Source: an uncultured Caulobacterales bacterium
Lineage (GTDB): Bacteria > Pseudomonadota > Alphaproteobacteria > Caulobacterales > Caulobacteraceae
Length of the DNA stretch: 64,000 nucleotides
Direction: 5' to 3'
NCBI GenBank assembly: GCA_903837135.1
Contig: CAILTK010000032.1
Coordinates: 1-64,000, forward strand
Below are positions 52,061 through 61,328 of the stretch, piece after piece (the first letter of the stretch is position 1; the number at the start of each line of letters is the position of its first letter). The notes beneath the pieces are model-generated. The model was given only the letters and a program-made list of their open reading frames with translations. It did no database searches and was not told where the DNA came from. The position numbers and the translations under genes are program-made.

Positions 52061-53265
52061 TTGCCGGCCAGCCGCGCCTGCGCCGCCGGCAGCGTCACGG
52101 CCTTGGGCTCGGTCACCGCCCTGCCCTCCACCGTCGCCATCTTCTGCAGCCGGGCGGTCTTCATGTCGGTCACGTCCTTGAGGTTCAGGTTCAGCACCGG
52201 GCCGTCCTTGATCACCACGTTGACGGTCTGATCCACCGGCTTGCCGTCGCGGACGAAGTGGGTCGCGCCGTCCCACAGGATCGGCGGCAGGGCCATGCCG
52301 GTCATGCCCTCGATCTCCGGGGCCCAGCCGTTGCGGCCGAGCTGGTTGCCCCGGATCACGATGTCGGTGGGCAGGGGCTCGTACTTGGCGTCGCGGATCT
52401 GCAGCTTGTAGCCGGCCAGGATGATGGCCGCCGTGGCGTTGCCGCTGATGGCGTTGTCGAACACGTGCACGTCGTGATTGGCCATCACCATCACTCCCGT
52501 GCCGGTGGGCACCGAGGCGACGATATTGCCCTTGGGCGCGAAGTTCTGCGTATCGTTGTCGACGATCTTGTTGTGGAACACGCGGTGCGAGTGGCCGCCC
52601 TGCTGCGGCAGGTTCGGCAGGTCGAACACCAGGATTCCGCCGGCGTTGTGGGTCGACAGATTGTCGTGCACGTCGGCGTTCATCGAGTTCTCGATCTCGA
52701 TCCCGGCCACGTTGAAATGGGCGACGGAGTTCTTGACGACGATGTTCTTCGACTGGCCGACGTAGATGCCGGCGTCGGAGGCCCCCCGCACCGTCACCCC
52801 GTCGATCAGTACGTTGGTGGAGGAGACCGGATAGACTCCATAGGCGCCGTTGCCGGCCTTGGGCGGACCGGACCAGTCGACGCTGAGGTGCAGGAAGCTG
52901 ATCTGATCCACCCCCTTGGCCTTGATCGCGTCGCCCTTGGCGTCGACCACGGTCAGGTCGCGCACGGTGACGCCGTTCGAGGTGATCATCAGCCCCTCGC
53001 CCGCCGCCATCTGGCCCTTGAAGTCGAGGATGGTCTTGCCCTCCCCGGCGCCCTTGACGGTGACGTTGGCGACGTCGAGCGAAAGCCCGTCGGTGAGTTC
53101 GAACCGCCCGGCGGCGAGGCGCACCGTATCGCCGGGCCTGGCGTCGATCAGCGCCGCCTGCAGCCGCTCCTGCGCATCCTTCCCGGGCGCCACCTTGAGC
53201 ACGGCGGCGTGAGCGGTTGAGGCGAGCAGCAGGCTGGTCAGGGCGGCGCCGGCGAATCGGATCAT
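52057..53265 (-). CDS. Exported parallel beta-helix protein, partner of the diheme cytochrome
   Basis: 402 residues from MIRFAGAALTSLLLAS; the signal peptide ends in AHA. Many parallel beta-helix rungs of the pectate-lyase-like type follow (GLMITSNGVTVRDLTVVDAK, NVLIDGVTVRGASDAGIYVG, GIEIENSMNADVHDNLSTHN). The catalytic residues of polysaccharide lyases are not obvious, so a carbohydrate or surface-binding role is as likely as an enzyme. It is translationally coupled to the cytochrome gene. Upstream GGGAACC precedes the ATG. Confidence 0.85.
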   Translation of the reverse strand: MIRFAGAALTSLLLASTAHAAVLKVAPGKDAQERLQAALIDARPGDTVRLAAGRFELTDGLSLDVANVTVKGAGEGKTILDFKGQMAAGEGLMITSNGVTVRDLTVVDAKGDAIKAKGVDQISFLHLSVDWSGPPKAGNGAYGVYPVSSTNVLIDGVTVRGASDAGIYVGQSKNIVVKNSVAHFNVAGIEIENSMNADVHDNLSTHNAGGILVFDLPNLPQQGGHSHRVFHNKIVDNDTQNFAPKGNIVASVPTGTGVMVMANHDVHVFDNAISGNATAAIILAGYKLQIRDAKYEPLPTDIVIRGNQLGRNGWAPEIEGMTGMALPPILWDGATHFVRDGKPVDQTVNVVIKDGPVLNLNLKDVTDMKTARLQKMATVEGRAVTEPKAVTLPAAQARLAGK

Positions 53266-53603
53266 GAGGTTCCCTCCAAGGTTTTTGGCGACCCGCCACG
53301 GCAAGGCTCGCGGGCGGATACTGCCCCGGCGCCGCGTTGGAGGCCATGGGGTTTGCGTATGCGGATGCGATGGCTCTGCACCGTCTCCGGCTTGTCCGTT
53401 CACGCCTCCCGTCCAGACGTCCCTTTGCGGTGCGCGCAAGGTCGCGGCCGGCTCCAATTTTCTCTTCGGGCTCCAAGACGCCTGATACGGAAAGTTTTCA
53501 GCGCCGTTCGCCTTGTCCCTGCGTGGGCCGGCGTGATCTAACGCCAGCCAAAGGGCGCGCGTGGTCGGACCGCGATCACGGCCCAGCTCTCGGGGGAGAC
53601 GGC
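53266..53603. other. Divergent non-coding region
   Basis: 338 bases between the beta-helix operon (minus) and the serine hydrolase (plus). Several frames are open but have shadow-like composition. An AT-richer patch around 53455-53510 could hold promoters. The only clear signal is GGGGGAGAC just before the hydrolase ATG. Confidence 0.5.
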
Positions 53604-55322
53604 ATGTATCTGGCGCGGCGTTCGGTGGTGGGTTTCGGCTTGGCGACGGCGGCCGCGGCGCCGATGGCGCGGGCGGCCTCCGCCCTGCCGGCGGTGTCCA
53701 CCGACGTGGTGGTGCTGTCGCCGGGGGCCGGCAGGCGCGACTACGCGCCGGCCATCGCCGCCCTGCGCGCCTATGCGGCGAGCGAGCTGAAGTCGATCGG
53801 CCTGCCCGGCATGACCCTGTCGGTGGCCGACGACCAGGGTTTCGCGGCCAGCATGACCTTCGGCTACGCCGACCTCGACCTGCGCGAACCGGTCAGGCGC
53901 AGCCAGCTGTTCCAGATCGGATCGATCAGCAAGGCGTTCGCCTCGCTCTGCCTGTTCACCTTCGCGCAGGAGGGCAAGCTCGATCTCGATGCGCCGCTGA
54001 GTCGCTATCTGCCCGAGGCCGCTCTGCCGGCCGAACCGATCACGGTCGCGCAGGTGATGAGCCATTCCGCCGGACTGCCGGACGGGGCGCCGGTGTTTCC
54101 GCGCTCGCCGGGCGGCCGGCTCTGGAGCGGCTTCGCGCCGGGTTCGAAGTTCTCTTACAGCAATACCGGCTACGAACTGCTCGGCCATCTGATCGCCCGG
54201 CTCGGCGGCGCGCCGCATCCGGAGGTGATCCGCGCCCGCGTCCTGAAGCCCCTGGGCCTCGACGCCATGCTGACGTCGATCCAGGATCCGGACCGGCCCC
54301 GTTTCGCCAACAGCTATTCGCCGCTCCGCCCCACCTGGCCCGCGTTGACCGGCGCGCCGCTCGCCGCCGGGCCGTGGACCCAGATGGACGAGGCGGCGGG
54401 GTCGCTGTCGGCCACCGCCGACACCATGACCCGCTATCTCGGCTTTCTGATGCGGCTCGGACGCGGCGACGGCGCGCCCCTGTTCGGCCCGGCCCTGGCC
54501 AGGCGGTTCGCCACCGCGGCGATCGACTGCGACGTGTTCGGCCCCAAGTCGCGCTACGGCTACGGCCTCGGCACGGTGCTGATCGACGACAGCCCCGCCT
54601 ACCACCACACCGGCGGGATGATCACCTTCACCTCATCGTTCCACGTCGACGCTAAGGCCGGCGTCGGCTGTTTCGCCAGCGTCAACGCCAGCCTCGGCGA
54701 CTATCGACCCCGCCACACCACCGCCTACGCCCTGCAGCTGCTGCGGGCGGTGAAGGCCGGAACGCCCCTGCCGCCGGCGCCCGACCCCCTGGTGTCGCAA
54801 CGGATCGAACATGCCGAGCTTTATGCCGGGCGCTATGTGGGGCCCACCGGCGAGGTGGTGCAGGTGCGCCGGAACGGAGGCGTGCTCGACCTGGCGGCCG
54901 GCGACGCCACGGGCCGGCTTGAGCCGGCCGGGCGCGACACCTTGATGACCAGCCACCCCGACTACGCCGCGCACCTCCTGACCTTCGAACGGCAGGGCGA
55001 GGCGCCGGCGAGCGGCGTCTGGTGGGGCGAGGCCCTGTTCCTGCGCGACGGCGTCGGCCAGCGGGCGCCGACGCCCGCGGCCCTCGCCGCCCTCGCCGGC
55101 CATTACCTCAGCAACGACCCCTGGACCGGGGACGCGACGGTGTTCGCCCGCGGCGAAAGCCTGGTGCTGGAGGGGCGCGGCGCGCTGACCCCGCGCGACG
55201 GCGGCTATTGGGCGGTGAAGGACGACGCCGGAGGGGTCGAACGGTTCTGGTTCGAGGGCCTGCTGAACGACCGGCCGCAGCGGCTCAACGTCTCCGGCGC
55301 GGACATGCTCCGGCTGAGTTGA
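53604..55322 (+). CDS. Exported beta-lactamase-like serine hydrolase with C-terminal beta domain
   Basis: 572 residues from MYLARRSVVGFGLATA. The ARRSVVGFGLAT start is a Tat-like signal. The catalytic domain has SISKAF (SxxK near residue 108), YSNTGYELLG (YxN near 185) and HHTGGMITF (HTGG near 335). The last 150 residues are a beta-rich DUF3471-like region. It probably hydrolyses esters or D-amino peptides in the periplasm. Same superfamily as 42159 but not a close copy. Confidence 0.85.
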   Translation: MYLARRSVVGFGLATAAAAPMARAASALPAVSTDVVVLSPGAGRRDYAPAIAALRAYAASELKSIGLPGMTLSVADDQGFAASMTFGYADLDLREPVRRSQLFQIGSISKAFASLCLFTFAQEGKLDLDAPLSRYLPEAALPAEPITVAQVMSHSAGLPDGAPVFPRSPGGRLWSGFAPGSKFSYSNTGYELLGHLIARLGGAPHPEVIRARVLKPLGLDAMLTSIQDPDRPRFANSYSPLRPTWPALTGAPLAAGPWTQMDEAAGSLSATADTMTRYLGFLMRLGRGDGAPLFGPALARRFATAAIDCDVFGPKSRYGYGLGTVLIDDSPAYHHTGGMITFTSSFHVDAKAGVGCFASVNASLGDYRPRHTTAYALQLLRAVKAGTPLPPAPDPLVSQRIEHAELYAGRYVGPTGEVVQVRRNGGVLDLAAGDATGRLEPAGRDTLMTSHPDYAAHLLTFERQGEAPASGVWWGEALFLRDGVGQRAPTPAALAALAGHYLSNDPWTGDATVFARGESLVLEGRGALTPRDGGYWAVKDDAGGVERFWFEGLLNDRPQRLNVSGADMLRLS

Positions 55323-55353
55323 ACCGAGCCGGGAGGCGGGCCCTGACGCGACG

Positions 55354-55647
55354 CTATCTGGCGGGCGCTGGCGGGCGCGCCTCCGGCTTTCCGTATTTCA
55401 GTTTCAGCACCAACACTGCGGCCGACAGGATCAGGCAGACGATGTTGGAGCCGACCAGGGGCCAGCTCTTCAGGAGCACGCCGTAGAGGGTCCAGAGGGC
55501 GAAACCGGTCACCGTCACCACGTACATGCGAAGCGACACCGACGAGGCGTCCTTCTCACGCCAGATCTTGACCACCTGCGGCAGGAAGCTCGACATCGAG
55601 CAGACGGCGGCGAGCACGCCGAGCGCATTCAACAGAATCGGGTTCAT
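55354..55647 (-). CDS. SemiSWEET sugar transporter
   Basis: 97 residues from MNPILLNALGVLAAVC. Three membrane helices form one MtN3/saliva unit: GVLAAVCSMSSFLPQVVKIW (with the conserved PQ), KDASSVSLRMYVVTVTGFAL and WPLVGSNIVCLILSAAVLVL. It works as a dimer and moves small sugars along their gradient. The KDASSVS motif and the PQ are diagnostic. Divergent from the TrpF-like gene. Confidence 0.9.
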   Translation of the reverse strand: MNPILLNALGVLAAVCSMSSFLPQVVKIWREKDASSVSLRMYVVTVTGFALWTLYGVLLKSWPLVGSNIVCLILSAAVLVLKLKYGKPEARPPAPAR

Positions 55648-55707
55648 GCTCCGACAACGAGACGAGGCGGCGGCGGTTGCCCGCGACGCCCCGGGGAAGA
55701 GGCGAAC

Positions 55708-56385
55708 ATGCGAACACGGGTGAAGATCTGCTGCATGGCGTCCCCGTCGGAGGTACGGGCCGCCGCCGTGGCCGGGGCGGACTGCATCGGCGCGGTGGGT
55801 CCCATGCCGTCGGGGCCGGGGCCGATCGACGACGCCGCCGCGCGGACGGTGATCGCCGCGGCGCCGCCGGGCGTGACGCCCTTCCTGCTCACCCAGGAAA
55901 GCGAGATCGAGGGGCTGGCCCAGCACGTGCGGGCGACGCGGGCGACCGTGGTCCAGTTGGTCCGTCACGTGGATCCGCGGCTGCACGCCGACATTCGCGA
56001 GGCCCTGCCCTGGGTGAAGATCGTGCAGGTGGTGCACGTGGAGGACGCCGACGCCCTGGAGCTCGCCCGCGGCTATGCCCTCACCGCCGACGCCCTTCTG
56101 CTCGACTCCGGCAATCCCAAGGCCTTCGCCGACGGGGCGGTCGAGGCGCTCGGCGGCACGGGGCGCACGCACGACTGGCGGCTCAGCCGGCAGATCGTCC
56201 AGGTCGTCAACAAGCCGGTCTACCTGGCCGGGGGCCTGACCCCGTTCAACGTCGCCGACGCCATCGACGCCGTCCGCCCGTTCGGGGTCGACCTGTGCTC
56301 GGGCGTCCGCACCCTCGGCAAGCTCGACGTCAAGAAGCTCGAGAGCTTCTTCGTCGCCGTGCGGGGCGCCGAGCGGAACCTGTAG
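55708..56385 (+). CDS. TrpF-like TIM-barrel protein (phosphoribosylanthranilate isomerase family)
   Basis: 225 residues from MRTRVKICCMASPSEV. It keeps the TrpF layout: VKIC with the catalytic Cys, AGADCIG, QLVRHVDPRLH, the catalytic Asp in LLLDSGNP, GGTG and AGGLTPFNVADAI. Several positions differ from normal TrpF: VKICCM instead of VKICG, and DLCSGVRT instead of DVSSGVE. No trp genes are nearby. It may be a paralogue with another substrate, or the only TrpF of the organism; the window cannot tell. Confidence 0.8.
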   Translation: MRTRVKICCMASPSEVRAAAVAGADCIGAVGPMPSGPGPIDDAAARTVIAAAPPGVTPFLLTQESEIEGLAQHVRATRATVVQLVRHVDPRLHADIREALPWVKIVQVVHVEDADALELARGYALTADALLLDSGNPKAFADGAVEALGGTGRTHDWRLSRQIVQVVNKPVYLAGGLTPFNVADAIDAVRPFGVDLCSGVRTLGKLDVKKLESFFVAVRGAERNL

Positions 56386-56462
56386 GGTGCGGCGGGGACC
56401 TGCCGCTTCCCTTCCCGCTTTTTTCCATGGATATTTTCGAAATCGCGGCGACGCCGCTGACC

Positions 56463-56876
56463 CTACCCTGGCATGAGCTCGAAGGTCGCGATCCCCGTCG
56501 GCAGCTCCACCCAATCGGGTTTGTCGCGCAGGAAGATGGCCACGGCCGGCTCGAAGGCCGAGGCGTCGTCGAGGGAGCCGGCGTAGACGGTATGCCGGTC
56601 GTCCTTGCCGATCTCGCCGCCGAACACCAGGCCGCCGCAGGCGGGGCAGAAATTGCGAACAGCCTCGCCGCCCCGATATGAGGTGCTGCGGAACGGGCGC
56701 GCTTCGCCGGTGAAACGGATCACGGCGGCCGGGAAGCTCATGAAGGGAATGAAGCCGGACCCCGACGCCTTGCGGCAGTCGGCGCAGCAGCAGAAGCCGG
56801 CGAGACCCGGCGCCTGGTCCGCCTCGTAACGCAGGCCGCCGCAGAGGCAACCGCCGGAAATCTTCGCCGTGCTCAT
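56463..56876 (-). CDS. GFA-family zinc protein (CENP-V/Gfa fold)
   Basis: 137 residues from MSTAKISGGCLCGGLR. Conserved Cys sets: GGCLCGG, FCCCADCRKASG and FCPACGG, which bind zinc. Family members include glutathione-dependent formaldehyde-activating enzyme, but most are uncharacterised. It stands just before the small exported gene at 56890, same strand, 13 bases apart, possibly the last gene of the CoA-transferase transcription unit. Confidence 0.85.
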   Translation of the reverse strand: MSTAKISGGCLCGGLRYEADQAPGLAGFCCCADCRKASGSGFIPFMSFPAAVIRFTGEARPFRSTSYRGGEAVRNFCPACGGLVFGGEIGKDDRHTVYAGSLDDASAFEPAVAIFLRDKPDWVELPTGIATFELMPG

Positions 56877-56889
56877 GCGACCCTCCCCC

Positions 56890-57324
56890 TCAGTGCGCCG
56901 GCGTCTGCGGCTTCAGCTCCACGGCGATCGCCTGCCCGTCGACCACCGTGGCGTCGGCCACCAGCGCCCGCCTGTCGGCGGCAGGGCCCGGCATGCCCGC
57001 CACATAGCTGCCGTCGGGAATGCTTCGAAAGGTGAAGGCGCCGGCCGTGCAGGGCGCCTCCCAGTGCTCGGCCCCCGGCGCCGGGACCTCGAACGGCGGC
57101 AGCTTGCTGGAGCCGTCGGCGCCGCTGATCTCCGGGAAAAAGGGATAGAGGTAGACCAAAGGCCCGGCGCAGACGCCGCCCGGCGTCTTGCCGGTGACCG
57201 TGTTCTTGCCGGCCGCAGGCGGATCGGCGATCGCCGCGCCGGCCATCCCCGCGGCAGCCAGGACGACGGCCAGGGCGGCGGCCAGTCCCGTCAGGCCCTT
57301 CAGCGTCGTCCTCTCCCGCTTCAC
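56890..57324 (-). CDS. Exported hypothetical protein downstream of the CoA transferase
   Basis: 144 residues; GTG start at 57324 overlaps the scoB stop codon (GTGA). A signal segment ([20 protein letters not shown]) is followed by a small beta-sandwich-like domain with [17 protein letters not shown] and [18 protein letters not shown], resembling carboxypeptidase-regulatory-like surface domains. Two Cys (GGVCAGP, APCTAG) could pair. The coupling to a cytoplasmic CoA transferase is odd for an exported protein. Function is unknown. Confidence 0.7.
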   Translation of the reverse strand: MKRERTTLKGLTGLAAALAVVLAAAGMAGAAIADPPAAGKNTVTGKTPGGVCAGPLVYLYPFFPEISGADGSSKLPPFEVPAPGAEHWEAPCTAGAFTFRSIPDGSYVAGMPGPAADRRALVADATVVDGQAIAVELKPQTPAH

Positions 57325-57974
57325 GCCGCGAACGCCGCCTCGGTCTTCGCTCGCAACGCGTCGAGGGTCACGCCGGGGGCCATTTCGAGCAGCTTCAGGC
57401 CGCCCTTGTGCTTGTCGACGTCGAATACGGCCAGGTCGGTGATGACGAGGTCGACCACCTTCACCCCGGTCAGCGGCAAGGTGCAGGCCTTGAGCAGCTT
57501 GGGCGCGCCGGTCTTCTCGGTATGCTCCATCACCACCACCACCTTCTTGACCCCGGCCACCAGGTCCATCGCCCCGCCCATGCCCTTGACCACCTTGCCG
57601 GGCACCATCCAGTTGGCCAGGTCTCCGGATTCCGACACCTGCATGGCGCCGAGGATCGACAGGTTGATGTGCCCGCCGCGGATCATGGCGAAGCTGTCGG
57701 CCGAGGAGAAATAGGAGGAGGTGGCGAGCTCGGTGATGGTCTGCTTGCCGGCGTTGATCAGATCGGCGTCCTCCTCCCCTTCGAATGGAAACGGTCCCAT
57801 GCCGAGCATGCCGTTCTCGCTCTGCAGGGTCACGCTCATGCCGTCCGGAATGTAGTTGGACACCAGGGTCGGGATGCCGATGCCGAGGTTGACGTAGAAG
57901 CCGTCCTTCAGCTCCCGCGCCGCCCGCTCGGCCATCTGGTCGCGGGTCCAACCCTTGATGAGATCCTCGGCCAT
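57321..57974 (-). CDS. scoB: 3-oxoacid CoA-transferase subunit B
   Basis: 217 residues from [16 protein letters not shown]. It carries the catalytic Glu in [25 protein letters not shown] and [14 protein letters not shown]. Its ATG overlaps the scoA stop (TGATG). Together with scoA it moves CoA from succinyl-CoA or acetyl-CoA to acetoacetate or another 3-oxoacid. Normal length. Confidence 0.92.
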   Translation of the reverse strand: MAEDLIKGWTRDQMAERAARELKDGFYVNLGIGIPTLVSNYIPDGMSVTLQSENGMLGMGPFPFEGEEDADLINAGKQTITELATSSYFSSADSFAMIRGGHINLSILGAMQVSESGDLANWMVPGKVVKGMGGAMDLVAGVKKVVVVMEHTEKTGAPKLLKACTLPLTGVKVVDLVITDLAVFDVDKHKGGLKLLEMAPGVTLDALRAKTEAAFAA

Positions 57975-58702
57975 CAGACTTCCTCTCCCGCGGCGGCCAT
58001 CTCCGGCCGGGCCCGGGTGGTGGTGCGCTCGATCCGCTTCTCGAACCTCTCGCCCTTGAACAGGCGGTCGACATAGATCCCCGGGGTGTGGATCTGGTCC
58101 GGATCGAGCTGACCGGGTTCGACCAGGGCCTCCACCTCCACCAGGGTGAGCGTGGCGGCGGCGGCCATCATCGGATTGAAATTCCGCGCCGTCTTCCGAT
58201 AGATCAGATTGCCGGCCGTGTCGGCGGTCCAGGCCTTGACGATGGCGAGGTCGGCCTTCAGCGCCGTCTCCATCACATAGCCCTCGCCGTCGAATTCGCG
58301 CGTCTCCTTGCCGTCGGCGATCACCGTGCCGTAGCCGGTCTTGGTGAAGAAGGCCGGGATCCCCGCCCCGCCGGCGCGAATGCGCTCGGCCAAAGTGCCC
58401 TGCGGGTTGAACTCGAGCTCGAGCTCGCCCGACAGATAGAGCTTTTCGAACAGCTTGTTCTCCCCCACGTAGGACGAGACCATCTTGCGGATCTGGCCGC
58501 GCTCGAGCAGCAGGCCGAGGCCGAAGCCGTCCACCCCGCAGTTGTTGGAGATCACCGTCAGGTCCTTGACCCCGCTGTCGCGGATGGCGGCGATCAGATG
58601 CTCGGGAATGCCGCACAGGCCGAAACCGCCCGACATGATGGTCATGCCGTCGAACAGTGCGCCGTCGACCGCGGCGGCGGCGTCCTTGCAGACCTTACTC
58701 AT
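57974..58702 (-). CDS. scoA: 3-oxoacid CoA-transferase subunit A
   Basis: 242 residues from [16 protein letters not shown]. Signature [17 protein letters not shown]-like region (here [20 protein letters not shown]), [34 protein letters not shown] and [18 protein letters not shown]. It begins 29 bases after the lipoprotein gene of the lipid transport operon, on the same strand, so the two systems may share a transcript. Confidence 0.92.
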   Translation of the reverse strand: MSKVCKDAAAAVDGALFDGMTIMSGGFGLCGIPEHLIAAIRDSGVKDLTVISNNCGVDGFGLGLLLERGQIRKMVSSYVGENKLFEKLYLSGELELEFNPQGTLAERIRAGGAGIPAFFTKTGYGTVIADGKETREFDGEGYVMETALKADLAIVKAWTADTAGNLIYRKTARNFNPMMAAAATLTLVEVEALVEPGQLDPDQIHTPGIYVDRLFKGERFEKRIERTTTRARPEMAAAGEEV

Positions 58703-58731
58703 CGGCGCTCCTTGCGGCGCCGCAGAGAGGC

Positions 58732-59448
58732 TCAGGGCTGCCGGGTCGTGGTGGTGGAGGTGGTCGTGGTGCTCTTAGTCGATGCCGACGGAGAGGTCGA
58801 GCGCGGAGCGGGCCGGATCGGAACCGGGGCCGGGGTCTTCTGGTCGACCCAGCGGGCCAGCCCGCTCAGCGCCTCGGTCGTCGCCGCGTCGTAGGCGGCG
58901 ACGATGGCCCCCACCCGGTTCTCCCCGGCCGGCTTGCTGACATCGAACACGGTCGCGTCGAGCGGGCTCCCGTCGGGCGCGGCGAGCCGGGCGCGCAGGG
59001 TGATCCTGACGGTCGGCGCCGCCTTGGGATCGGTGTAGTCGGCTTCGAACCGGGTGACGTCGACCACCAGCGTGGCGGCGCTCGGCCCGGGCTCGCCGCG
59101 ATTCAGCAGATGCGCGCCGGGCGCCGCCGAATCGAAGGCGCGGTCCAGCGCCTGGCGGAACATCACCGTCGCCGGCGCCGCCCAGCGCGCCCCGGCCACG
59201 TAGGAGGTCTGCTGGCCCTCGACGGTCAATATGCCGTCGCCCATGGCCTCGCGCGGGAACTCCACCGGGGCCAGGGTGACGCCCCGCGCCATGGTGTTCA
59301 TCGGCGCATCGGTCGCCTGTGCGAAACCGAAGCTGTAGAGCAGCGCCGGCTTGGCCTTGGGCAGGAGGGAGACGCAGCCGCCGAGCGCGCCCGCCAGCGT
59401 AAGCGTGAGCATAGTGGCGGCAAGCCGGCGACGGGAGCGCTGGATCAC
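58732..59448 (-). CDS. ABC-transport auxiliary lipoprotein of the Mla-like system
   Basis: 238 residues from [17 protein letters not shown] lipobox LGGC near residue 24 marks an outer-membrane or periplasmic lipoprotein. The body matches the ABC_trans_aux (PqiC/DUF330-like) group. The C-terminus is a low-complexity Thr/Ser tail ([16 protein letters not shown]). Its ATG overlaps the mlaD-like stop (ATGA). It probably links the MCE protein to the outer membrane. Confidence 0.85.
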   Translation of the reverse strand: MIQRSRRRLAATMLTLTLAGALGGCVSLLPKAKPALLYSFGFAQATDAPMNTMARGVTLAPVEFPREAMGDGILTVEGQQTSYVAGARWAAPATVMFRQALDRAFDSAAPGAHLLNRGEPGPSAATLVVDVTRFEADYTDPKAAPTVRITLRARLAAPDGSPLDATVFDVSKPAGENRVGAIVAAYDAATTEALSGLARWVDQKTPAPVPIRPAPRSTSPSASTKSTTTTSTTTTRQP

Positions 59449-60383
59449 GGCTTCACCTCTCGTTCCTTGGCCGGCGGCTTGGACAGCACGCCCTGGGGAT
59501 TGGCCTCGATCTCCTGGACCACCCGGTTCAGCGATTCCGCGGCCTGTTGCAGGCTGACGATGGCCTGGGAGATCCGCGGCAGGCCGTTGGTGGCGAAGTC
59601 GCTGGTCGGCCCCTGCAGCTTGGAAACGGTGGCGCGAATGTCGGTGGCCGTGTCCTTGATCTGCGCGGCCGCGTCGTTGACGTTGGCCAGCACCCGCTTG
59701 GCGTCGCCGTTGGCGACCCCGTCCACGTCGGTGCTGAGCTTGCCGATCTTCTCCGACGTCTGTTTGACCGAGAGGATCGTCGCATCGAGGTCGGCCAGCA
59801 TCTGCTTCTGGTTCTTCAGCTCGGTGGTGACCGCGTGGATGTCGCTGAGCGTGCCGGAGACCGAGGCGATATTCTTGTCGGACAGCAGCTTGTTGACCTG
59901 GTCGAGCGCCTGGACCGCACGGGTGACGATGTCGCCGCCCCCGCTGAGCAGGCTCTCGAGGGCGCCGGTCTTGGTGTGGATCACCGGCACCTGATCCGAC
60001 GGCGTGACGTCCTTGAGCAGGGGTTTGGAGACCGTGCCGGCGCCGATCTCGATATAGTTGACGCCGGTGATGCCCAAGGGTTCGAGCGTGGCCGTCGAGT
60101 CGACCCGGACCGGCGCATCCGACGTGGTGCGGATCCGCGCCACCACCCGGTTGGGGTCGGCCTTGTCGAGCGACAGCTTGGTCACCTCGCCGACCTTGAT
60201 GCCGTTGAAGAACACCTGCCCGCCGGACGACAGGCCGCGCACCGCGCCGCGGAACTCCACGTCGTAGATGTCGAACTGTTTGGTGAAGCTGAACCGGGCC
60301 AGCCAGAACACGAACACCACCGCCGCCACCGTCAGCAGCAGCGAGATCAGTCCGACCAGCGCATAGTGGGCGTTCCGCTCCAT
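59445..60383 (-). CDS. MlaD/MCE-family substrate-binding protein
   Basis: 312 residues from MERNAHYALVGLISLL. One N-terminal membrane helix is followed by the MCE domain (about 40-120: VEFRGAVRGLSSGGQVFFNG, ALEPLGITGVNYIEI-type motif) and a long coiled-coil (150-300). It forms the hexameric periplasmic conduit of lipid ABC transporters. It follows the ATPase gene with no gap (TGA ATG adjacent). Confidence 0.9.
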   Translation of the reverse strand: MERNAHYALVGLISLLLTVAAVVFVFWLARFSFTKQFDIYDVEFRGAVRGLSSGGQVFFNGIKVGEVTKLSLDKADPNRVVARIRTTSDAPVRVDSTATLEPLGITGVNYIEIGAGTVSKPLLKDVTPSDQVPVIHTKTGALESLLSGGGDIVTRAVQALDQVNKLLSDKNIASVSGTLSDIHAVTTELKNQKQMLADLDATILSVKQTSEKIGKLSTDVDGVANGDAKRVLANVNDAAAQIKDTATDIRATVSKLQGPTSDFATNGLPRISQAIVSLQQAAESLNRVVQEIEANPQGVLSKPPAKEREVKP

Positions 60384-61328
60384 TCAGCTCTGCTCCTCGC
60401 CGCCGGCCGCCTGGCGCGTCGTCTTTTCAGGTTCGGCCGGTTTGGCGGATTGGGTCCGTTCGGCAGCCTCGGCCCGTTCGTTGGATTGGGCCGCCGCGCG
60501 GCCGCGCGGGCCCAGGAAATACTCTTTGATCCAGGGATGATCGGACCGCTCGAGTTCGGCGATCCTTCCCACCGCGACGATCTTCTTGTCCGCGATCACC
60601 GCGATCCGGTCGCAGAGCGCGTACAGACTATCCAGGTCGTGGGTGATCATGAATACGGTTAAGCCTAGAGCGTCCGAAAGGTTGCGGATCAGCGTGTCGA
60701 AGGCTTCGGCCGAGATCGGGTCGAGGCCGGCGGTCGGTTCGTCCAGGAACAACAGCTCGGGGTCCAGGGCAATGGCCCGCGCCAGCCCGGCGCGCTTTCT
60801 CATGCCGCCGGACAGCTCGGCGGGATGCAGATTTCCGGCGCGCGGCTCCAGACCCACCATGGCGAGCTTGGAATCCGACAGCTGATCGATCGTCTTCAGC
60901 GACAGGCGAGTGTGTTCGTGCATCGGCGCGGCGACGTTCTCGCGCACGCTCAGCGACGACCATAGGGCTCCGCTTTGGAACAGGACGCCCCAGCGGCGCT
61001 CCAGCGTCTCGCGTTCGGCCCCGGTGGCGTTCTGCACGTCGACCCCCAGGACTTCGACCTTGCCGCCCTGCGGCGTGCGAAGCCCGATCACCGTGTTGAG
61101 CAGTACCGACTTGCCGGCGCCGGAGCCGCCGACCACGCCGAAGATTTCGCCCTTGCGCACCTCCAGATTCAGCCCCTCGTGCACCACCGTCTCGCCGAAC
61201 GCGGACTTCAGGTCCGTGACCCGGATCACCGGTTCGGCGTCGGGATCGCGTTCGGCCCGATCGCGGGGAAGATGGCTGAGCGCGTCGCGTTCGTCCAACG
61301 CCACGGGGGTCTCCGACGCGGCGCTCAC
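60384..61328 (-). CDS. MlaF-like lipid ABC transporter ATPase
   Basis: 314 residues from MSAASETPVALDERDA. Walker A GGSGAGKSVLL, signature LSGGMRKRAGLARAI, Walker B LLFLDEPTAGLDP and switch His in FMITHDLDSLY. A 35-residue N-terminal and a 40-residue charged C-terminal extension are longer than in E. coli MlaF. Its ATG overlaps the permease stop (ATGA). Confidence 0.93.
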   Translation of the reverse strand: MSAASETPVALDERDALSHLPRDRAERDPDAEPVIRVTDLKSAFGETVVHEGLNLEVRKGEIFGVVGGSGAGKSVLLNTVIGLRTPQGGKVEVLGVDVQNATGAERETLERRWGVLFQSGALWSSLSVRENVAAPMHEHTRLSLKTIDQLSDSKLAMVGLEPRAGNLHPAELSGGMRKRAGLARAIALDPELLFLDEPTAGLDPISAEAFDTLIRNLSDALGLTVFMITHDLDSLYALCDRIAVIADKKIVAVGRIAELERSDHPWIKEYFLGPRGRAAAQSNERAEAAERTQSAKPAEPEKTTRQAAGGEEQS

